Shown here: in pieces, positions 28,305 through 37,000 of the stretch
Numbering within the stretch: position 1 is the stretch's first letter
How the letters are laid out: each line of letters begins with the position of its first letter
Origin: Ruminiclostridium papyrosolvens DSM 2782
GTDB taxonomy: Bacteria > Bacillota > Clostridia > Acetivibrionales > DSM-1351
NCBI RefSeq assembly: GCF_029318685.1
Contig: NZ_CP119677.1
Span: 806,001 to 870,000, forward strand
Length of the DNA: 64,000 nucleotides
Reading direction: 5' to 3'
The notes under the pieces: generated by a model
Told to the model about the DNA's origin: nothing
Database searches by the model: none
The model's input: only the letters and a program-made list of their open reading frames with translations
Position numbers and translations under genes: made by a program

Positions 28305-30670
28305 TGGAAGCAGTAAAAGATTATATTCTCAAACAGGTTGCTGCAAAAAGCCTTTCCCGGGAGGATGCCGTAAAGCTGTTGCAGGAATTGAAACCAAAGG
28401 TTGACAAATCAGATGGGGGAGTGGCTGTAATCGGGTTGGCTTGTAACTTTCCCGGCGGGAACGGTGCAGAAAGGTTTTGGAGCAACATGGTAAACGGAGT
28501 TGACTGTATCGGTAATCTTCCGGAGGAAAGAAAAAAAGATAACCTTGAACTGTTATCCAACCCTATCTACAGAAAGCTGTTCCTGAATACGGATTTCAGC
28601 GAAGAAGACATTAATCAGGGGAATATAGATTTTGCAAAAGGGGGATATCTGGATGAAATAGACAAATTCGATGCGGATTTTTTCGGTATTCCACCTGCAG
28701 AAGCCAGGTTTATAGACCCAATACAGAGAGTTTTTCTGGAGACAGCTTGGGAAGCCATAGAGGATGCGGGGTACGGCGGGAACAAAATATATGGTACAAA
28801 TACCTCTGTGTTTGTGGGAAGAGATAATACCGGAGGCTCCATTTATAAAATTTTCACACAGCAGGATCAGATGCACCTTACAGGCTCATGGACGGGTATT
28901 CTCGCTTCAAGGCTCTCTTATCTTTTCAATCTCAAGGGTGCGGCGACGGTTATCGACACGGCATGTTCCTCCGGAGCGGTGGCTATCCATGAAGCGTGCA
29001 GGGCAATAAGAAACAGGGAATGTGACTTTGCTGTAGCAGGAGGAATTCAGGTAAATACACAGCTGACTGTGAAAGGTCAGCAGACCGCCATGGAAATGGT
29101 GGAGTCAGCTGATTCAAAAGTCCGAACCTTTGACAGAAATGCTGATGGAACTGTTTGGGGAGAGGGCGTGGGTGTCCTGCTGCTAAAGACACTGTCAAAG
29201 GCAATAGATGACAGGGATCACATCTATGCCGTAATAAAGGGGAGTGCAATCAATAACGATGGTGCCTCAAACGGAATTACGGCACCTAATGCACAGGCAC
29301 AGGAAGAAGTGATTGTGCAGGCTTGGAGAAATGCACAGGTGAACCCGGAAACCATTTCATATATTGAGGCACATGGTACGGGGACGGTACTTGGAGACCC
29401 TATAGAGATAAAAGGTCTCAGTAATGCTTTTGGCAGATTTACCAACAGGAAGCAGTTCTGTGGAATTGGTTCGGTAAAAACGAATATCGGTCACTTAGTA
29501 GGAGCATCAGGGGTTGCCTCGGTAATCAAGGTAATAATGTCACTAAAAAATGGAGTTATTCCCGGAAACATTAATTTTTCTGAGCCTAATCCATACATTA
29601 GCTTTGAGGATACCCCCTTCTATGTAAATGACCGACGGCAAATATGGGAAAATGAAGCTTTTCCCAAAAGGGTAGGAGTAAGCTCCTTTGGTTTCAGCGG
29701 TACAAATTGTCACATTGTTCTTGAAGAAGCACCACGTATAAATCAACCTGATAAAGGTGAAGGTACAGAAATAAATATTTTTACAATTTCTGCTAAAAGT
29801 GAAAATGCATTAAAAACCTATGTTCATAAATATGCTGAATATTTGGAAAGTGAAAGCTCAGGTGACATAAAGGATATGTGCTACACTTCTCAGGTTGGGA
29901 GAGGACATTATGAGTGGAGGATTGCCCTTTTAATACGGGATATGGAGGATTTGAAGGGAAAAATTTCGTGTATTAATAAAAATGGTTTTGAAGTGGCAAA
30001 GGTTCCATGGCTGTATTTTGGACGACATCATGTGATAGCCGGAGGAAAAACCAAAAGGGCTGTCCATGACATAAGTGAGGAGCAAAAAAATGCTTTAAGC
30101 ATTAAGTCGGACAGTCTTATTCTTGCAATGCTTCAAAAAGAAGTAAAAGATAAAAATACCGCCATGGATTTGTGTAGCCTTTATGTAAATGGCGCCGAAG
30201 TGGATTGGGATAGTTTATATTCAGGTCAGCTATGCAAGAAGGTATCTCTTCCCGGTTATCCGCTGGAAAGGGTGCGTTTCTGGGCGCCACACAGATATAT
30301 GTCATTGGAAGGAATGAAACAGAAGGACTCAGCTTTGCAGGGACAGCAGAAAGAGGAGGAAAGTGAAAGCAGTCTGGAGGTTTCCATAAAGGGAAGAACG
30401 ACAGGAGAAAAGTACTCTGATACAGAAAAGCTGCTTGCTGCAATATTTGCAGGTGCATTAGAAATACAGGAAATAGACATTGAAGAGGACTTTTTTGAAA
30501 TGGGCGGAAACTCACTTATCTTTATAAAGATACAGACACTTGCAGAGAAAAATAATATTAAAATTGACCAATCAGATATAAATACTTATAGTACGGTTAA
30601 AGAGCTGAGCTTATATGTTGATAATAAAATAAAAACAAATGGGGAGGGCAAAAATGTCAACAGAGTATAA
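28304..30670 (+). CDS. Trans-AT PKS: KS-ACP
   Basis: A 788-residue PKS. Its ATG overlaps the previous stop by one base (TAATG), with a G-rich site just upstream. Residues 1-30 form a helical docking element that pairs plausibly with the tail of the previous PKS. KS ~40-465 keeps C221 (DTACSSG), H357 (EAHGTGT) and H397 (NIGHL), so it looks competent for elongation. A short trans-AT-type linker follows, with the post-AT motif LPGYPLERVRFW. The ACP at ~700-785 has Ser737 (GGNS). There is no AT, KR, DH, methyltransferase, thioesterase or reductase domain. This is the last elongation module by gene order and would leave a beta-keto thioester on its ACP. Confidence 0.9.
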   Translation: MEAVKDYILKQVAAKSLSREDAVKLLQELKPKVDKSDGGVAVIGLACNFPGGNGAERFWSNMVNGVDCIGNLPEERKKDNLELLSNPIYRKLFLNTDFSEEDINQGNIDFAKGGYLDEIDKFDADFFGIPPAEARFIDPIQRVFLETAWEAIEDAGYGGNKIYGTNTSVFVGRDNTGGSIYKIFTQQDQMHLTGSWTGILASRLSYLFNLKGAATVIDTACSSGAVAIHEACRAIRNRECDFAVAGGIQVNTQLTVKGQQTAMEMVESADSKVRTFDRNADGTVWGEGVGVLLLKTLSKAIDDRDHIYAVIKGSAINNDGASNGITAPNAQAQEEVIVQAWRNAQVNPETISYIEAHGTGTVLGDPIEIKGLSNAFGRFTNRKQFCGIGSVKTNIGHLVGASGVASVIKVIMSLKNGVIPGNINFSEPNPYISFEDTPFYVNDRRQIWENEAFPKRVGVSSFGFSGTNCHIVLEEAPRINQPDKGEGTEINIFTISAKSENALKTYVHKYAEYLESESSGDIKDMCYTSQVGRGHYEWRIALLIRDMEDLKGKISCINKNGFEVAKVPWLYFGRHHVIAGGKTKRAVHDISEEQKNALSIKSDSLILAMLQKEVKDKNTAMDLCSLYVNGAEVDWDSLYSGQLCKKVSLPGYPLERVRFWAPHRYMSLEGMKQKDSALQGQQKEEESESSLEVSIKGRTTGEKYSDTEKLLAAIFAGALEIQEIDIEEDFFEMGGNSLIFIKIQTLAEKNNIKIDQSDINTYSTVKELSLYVDNKIKTNGEGKNVNRV

Positions 30671-30908
30671 AGATATTATGTCAAGGTTGAATAAAGTAAT
30701 AAAGATGACAGTTGAAGATTCTGAAGTGTTCATTGAATTGAAGCCTGAAGACAGCCTTACTGAATCAGGGTTGGATTCGGTAAGCTTCATTAAGCTGGTA
30801 GTACTGATTGAAACAGAATTTGATTTTAATTTTGATGAATATGGCATGTTTTTTAACAACTTTAAGACACTGGACGATATTATTGTGTACATACAGAAAA
30901 GAATATAA
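30654..30908 (+). CDS. Free-standing acyl carrier protein
   Basis: An 84-residue acidic protein with the carrier motif G-L-D-S42-V (Ser42 is the phosphopantetheine site) and the usual four-helix pattern. The ATG at 30654 is chosen because GGGGAGGG sits 5 bases before it; an upstream in-frame ATG at 30639 overlaps that site. The start lies 17 bases inside the end of the KS-ACP gene, so the two are coupled. A discrete ACP after a KS-ACP protein with no thioesterase could receive the finished chain for transfer by a BtrH-like enzyme (as BtrI serves BtrH in butirosin), or could carry a starter or side-chain acyl group. Both ideas are inference. Confidence 0.9.
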   Translation: MSTEYKDIMSRLNKVIKMTVEDSEVFIELKPEDSLTESGLDSVSFIKLVVLIETEFDFNFDEYGMFFNNFKTLDDIIVYIQKRI

Positions 30909-30963
30909 TGAAGAAATAAAATTTTTTTGTGGTATTTGATAAAAAGTGTATTTCACCAAATGA

Positions 30964-31013
30964 CTAAACCTTCAATTTTTGGGAAACATAATTATTGAAT
31001 GTTTAGTTTTTTG
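30964..31013 (+). terminator. Terminator of the NRPS/PKS operon
   Basis: A 13-base stem (CTAAACCTTCAAT pairing with ATTGAATGTTTAG, one mismatch) with a 17-base loop, followed by TTTTTTG. It lies 56 bases after the ACP stop codon and only 38 bases before the next gene. Confidence 0.75.
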
Positions 31014-31050
31014 TTTTAAAAAATCTTAATAAAAACGGTGATATACATAT

Positions 31051-34000
31051 ATGAATAATATATCAATTATCCTAATAATAATTTTATTTGCAATTATTGC
31101 AGGTTTGATAGGACTTGTTCTAAGAAAAAGACCATCCTATGATGTTCAGATAGAGGATGTAGTCTTAAACCCTGATGATTTAATGAGACATGCAGAGCAG
31201 CTGGCGAAGACACAGCTTACAGAAAAAAGAAGCTCAGGAATAAATAAAATCAGGGAAAGAATTGAAAGAAATTTTCAGAAGGTACTTGATACCTACCATA
31301 AATTCAATATAGATATTTCTGCGTCTTTCCCTGTTCCTCCGGCTGCGGAATGGTTGTTGGATAACTTTTATATTATTGAAGAACAAAAAAGTATTCTTAT
31401 TAAGGAATTAAGCGAAGCAAAGCAGACCTTACCAGTAATATCTGAGGGCGCTTATGCAGGGTATCCAAGGATATTTGCAATAGCTGCAGATTTGGTGTCC
31501 CATTGTGATGGTAATGTAAATGAAAGGATTATAAGGGATTTTATAACTGCCTATCAGAGGTACACTTTCCTTTCCATACAGGAACTCTGGATACTGTCAA
31601 CAATGCTGAAGGTGGCTCTTTTGGAAAAACTCTGTGCTGTGTGCGCCAGAATGCAGGAGAACCGTCAGGATTGGTACAGGGCAGAAAATATAATTAATGG
31701 AATCAGGCATAATAATGAAAACTGCGATGATTTCAAAAGACATATAGACCAACTTGACGAAATAACCCCTGCTTTTGCGGAACATCTTATCAGAAAGCTG
31801 CGAAAGGATGGGGCAAAAACTCTGTGGATGATTGAATGTCTGGACAGTATTCTTATTCAGAAAAGTACTTCAACAGATAATCTTATTTCGGAGGACCATT
31901 TTAATCAGGCAACACTTCAGGTATCCATAGGAAATATTATTAACAGCTTCAGGGCACTATCAAACTTTGACAATACTGTCCTGTTTGAAGAACTAAGCGA
32001 AGTAGAGAGAATTCTAAAGCTTGACCCCTGTGGAATATACTCGCAAATGGACTTTAACTCCAGAAACCATTACAGGGACATTGTAATGAAGCTGGGAAGC
32101 AAATATGATACAACTGAAATAAACATAGCCAGATTATGCGTTGATTTGGCAAAGGGTAATTACCAAAAGAATCCTTCCGTAACCGCTGAAAATCATGTAG
32201 GATATTATCTTGCAGGAAATGGAAACAGCATTCTTACGGGCAAGCTTGGAAACAACAAGCCACCTTTCTTTAAAAACCGTGAGAGCTGGTATATTTCAGC
32301 TATAGTGATTTTCTCTGTTTTAATTGCACTTATACCCACGCTCAACAGTATTTTAAGGGAAAAAGGTGGACTAACCTTTATTGCTGTATTTGCAGGTATA
32401 CTTTCAGTTATTCCTGCAAGCGAAATAGTTGTGTCAGTGCTAAACAGCTGTATAAGCAGAGCTGCAAAACCTGCGAGACTTCCAAAACTGGAGCTCAAAG
32501 ACGGTATCCCGGAGGATTGGGCTACTATGGTGATTATTCCAACCCTTATACCAAATGTAAACAGGACGCTTGAGCTTATAGATAACCTCGAAATTTATTA
32601 TCTTGCTAATAAAGGCAGTAACATATACTTTACTCTTGTAGGAGATTTCAAGGATGCAGATGAAGAAACTCTTACTGATGATAATACAATAGTTGAAGCC
32701 GCAATAGAAAAGGTAAAGAGTTTAAACAGTAAATACAGCCGGAGGGACGGCAAACCTGTTTTCTATTTTTTCTGCAGGAAAAGAACCTATAACGAAAAAC
32801 AGAGTAAGTGGCTGGGCTGGGAGAGAAAAAGAGGAGCAATCGTTGAGTTCAACAGACTTCTTGGGGGAAATAAAAATACAGGCTATGTATTTAGAAGTGC
32901 AGATGTTGATTCTCTGCCGGATATCAAGTATGTCATAACTCTGGATGCAGACACACAGCTTCCTTTGGATGCTGCAAAGCAGATGGTAGGCGCAATGGCT
33001 CATCCTTTAAACAAGGCTTATTTTGATGTGGAAAAAGGTATTGTCACAAAGGGTTATGGTATAATGCAGCCTCGTGTTGACGTAAACATTGAAAGTGCGG
33101 GAAGGTCAATTTTTACAAGAGTTTTTGCAGGACAGGGAGGAATTGACCCATATACTACAACTGTTTCTGATGTATATCAGGATGCTTTCGGTGAAGGAAT
33201 ATTCACGGGAAAGGGTATATATGATATTGATGTTTTCAGAATGGCTCTTGACAAGGCAATACCTGAGAACAGTGTATTAAGTCATGACCTGTTGGAAGGC
33301 AGCTTTTTAAGAACTGCACTTGTTACTGATATAGAATTGATTGACGGCTACCCTGAAAAATACAATTCATTTATGATGAGACTGCACCGTTGGACAAGAG
33401 GTGACTGGCAGCTGCTTCCATGGATACTGGGGAAAAATGATTTATCGTTGTTATCTCGTTGGAAAATGCTTGATAACTTGAGAAGAAGTCTTGTTCAGCC
33501 TGTTCTTGCAGTTATAGCCTTGTTGGCTGTGTGGCTTTTCAGATACAGCAGCAGAGGGTGGCTTATACTTGCACTTATAGCCTTGTGCTCTCCTGTTTTA
33601 AACTATTTCGTACAGCTTGTGCTTGCGGGCAACTATAAGATATTTATCGCAAAGCGAAGAACTACCATTATAACCGGGTTCAAAGCAATACTCCTGCAAT
33701 TGGGACTGCTATTAACTTTTTTGCCATATCAGGCAGAATTAATGGTAAATGCAGTAGCGAAATCCATATACAGAGTATATATGTCAAAACAAAACCTGCT
33801 GGAATGGGTTACGGCAGCTGACATGGAAAGGTCCCTTAAAAACGGAGTGGTCAGCTATTACACAAGGATGTGGTTTTCACCTGTATATGGTGGGATTATT
33901 TTAGCTCTTTCTGTTTTTTACAGGAAAGAGTTTTTACCGGTGGCTGTGGCAGTATTTATTTTATGGGTACTTTCTCCATGGATTGCTTATATAATTAGTA

Positions 34001-37000
34001 TTCCTTCTGATAAAAACAATGCCCTCCTTGATTTGGCAGGAATTGAGGAAGTCAGATTGCTGGCTAGAAGAACCTGGTGTTATTTTGATGAATTTGCAGG
34101 ACCGGAAGAAAACTATTTGCCTGCGGATAATTATCAGGAAGAACCATACAAGGGAGCTGCACACAGAACATCTCCAACCAATATAGGTTTGCTTCTGGTA
34201 TCAAATCTGGCTGCTAGAGATATGGGATATATCAATACACCGGACCTTTTAACAAGGATAGAAAATACCATAAATACCATTGAAAAAATGGATAAATGGA
34301 ACGGGCATTTATATAACTGGTATAATACCTCTAACATGGAGGTGCTGCGCCCTAAATTTATTTCAACTGTTGACAGCGGAAACTTTATAGGCTATTTAAT
34401 GGTACTTCAAAAAGGACTTTCCGGACTGTTGGAGAGCCCCATATATGACTTTTCAACAATAGAGGGGTTATTTGATCTGCTGGAAATATGCAATTCGGAA
34501 ATAGACGGCAGTAAGGCATATTTTGATATTGAACTGTTGAAAAAGCTTGTAGACACGGATAGTACTGAAGAAAGCTTTAGAATTCTTTTGCCTGCCGTTT
34601 TAAAATTAGTTGAAGAGTTGGATAATAACAAGAGAACAGGGTACTGGCTAAAAAAACTGGACAGCTTTATTAACACATTTAACTCTGAATACGAACAATA
34701 CAAGGGAAGTCTCTTTACTCCCATAAAAAATATAACTCAGGAGCTGCAGAGGATTCAAGATTTGCAGACCAGAGTTCAGAAGCTTATTGATGCCATGGAA
34801 TTCAAATATTTATTTGACCCAATCAGAAATCTTTTTGCAATAGGTTTTGATGTTGAGGAAGGCCATGCAAGTAAATCCTATTATGACCTTTTTGCTTCTG
34901 AGGCCAGACAGACCAGCTTAATTGCCATAGCCAGAGGGGAAGCGGGCAGACAGCACTGGTTCAAGCTGGGAAGAAAGCTGGTAAGGGTAAACGGTATAAA
35001 GGGACTTGCATCATGGACCGGAACTATGTTTGAATACCTAATGCCAAGACTGCTGATTAAGAGTTATTCAAACACATTAATAGACAAAACCTATGAATTT
35101 GTTGTAAAAACACAGATAAAATATGGATTGGCTAACAAAGCACCTTGGGGGATCTCAGAATCCTGCTATTATGCATTTGACATAGGCTTAAATTATCAGT
35201 ACAGAGCTTTTGGTGTGCCTCAATTAGGTTTGAAAAGAGGCCTTGCAAACGATTTTGTTGCAGCACCCTATGCAACTGTAATGGCTCTGGACATAGCACC
35301 ACGAGAATGTGTTGAAAACATTCACAGGTTCAAAGAGCTTGGTGCCATGGGGAATTTCGGTCTGTATGAAGCTGTTGACTTTACAAGCTCCAGAATGAGC
35401 AAGGGACAGTCATATGCTGTTGTAAAAAGCTACATGGTTCACCATCAGGGAATGAGTATGCTGGCTTTGGTAAATTTCTTTAAGAATAATATAATGCAGG
35501 AACGCTTCCACAGTAATCCTTTAATTAAAGCGGTGGATTCACTGCTTCAGGAGAAGTTCCCGGCAGCGGCTGTAATTAATAAGGAATTCAGAGAACAGCC
35601 GGTTGGAGGAACTAGAAGGAATATTGACCACGAGGAAACGGTTATTAGGGAATATCAAAAGCTTTCGGCATATCCCAATGTGCACCTGTTGTCCAACGGA
35701 AGCTACTGTCTGATGATTACGGACAAAGGCTCCGGCTACGGTAAATTGCATTCAATGTCAGTGTACAGATGGATTAACGATTATATGCAGAGCAGCGGAG
35801 CATTTATATATATTAGAAATGTAAACTCAAATGAGTTTTGGTCAACTACCTATAATCCCACAAACACAAAGCCTGAAGCCTATAAAGCTATATTTGCACC
35901 TCACAAGGCAGAGTTTGTCAGAAGAGAAGGGAATATTGAAACAAATACAGAGGTAATAATCAGTTCAGAGGACAACACAGAGGTAAGGAGAGTAAGCATA
36001 CACAATCATAGTAACTCCAAAAGGGTAATAGAACTTACCAGCTATATGGAAGTTGTTCTGACACAGCCTGAAGCCGATTCGGCCCATCCTGCCTTCAGTA
36101 AGCTGTTTGTGAAGACTGAATATGTGGATGAATACAATGGACTTCTGGCAATGAGAAGGAAAAGGGATGATATAAAACAAACCACATGGGGATATCATAT
36201 CGCCTCTACAAATGGAAAAGTACAAGGACATGTGGAATATGAGACAGACAGGTCACTTTTTATAGGCAGAAACAGAAATCTTGCATATCCACGTGCCATG
36301 GAGCCGGACAGACCACTTTCAAACTCAGTAGGCTCTGTACTTGACCCTGTTTTCAGTCTGAGAATCAGGGTTACGGTTGAAGCAGGAGAAAGTACTGTAG
36401 TCAATTTTTGTATGGGCGCTTGCGACAGCAGAAAAACAGCGATTGAGATGCTGTCAAAATACAGTGATGCGGCTGCAGCAGACAGAGTTATTGAAATGGC
36501 ATGGACAAGAAGTGTAGTAGAAGCAGGCTTTATAAATGTTGGCGGAGATGCTGAGAAAGTTTACCTGAGACTGCTGCCCGGAATGTTATTTGGGATTGAC
36601 AGAAGAGAACAGGCTGAATATATCCTGCGCAATTCTCTTAGCCAGTCTGATTTATGGCCTTTTGGAATATCAGGGGACCTGCCTATGGTCTTGGTTACGG
36701 TAAAAAGCAGAGACAGCTTTGAAGAGGTAGACTGGGCTTTGAAATTGCATGATTTCTATAGAATCAAAGGGGTTGTATTTGATTTGGTAATTCTTCTTAC
36801 AGATGAAGAATCCTATATACAACCAATATTTGAAATGATAAGGGACATGGCTGTTTCAGGGAGGTCTTATGACCTGTTGGATAAAAGAGGCGGTATATTT
36901 ATAAGAAATTCAAGGCAAATGAATGAAGAGCAGAAAAATCTTCTTTTTGCCTGTGCAAAAATAGTAGTGGACGCTGATATGGGAATTGCATCGTTGATGG

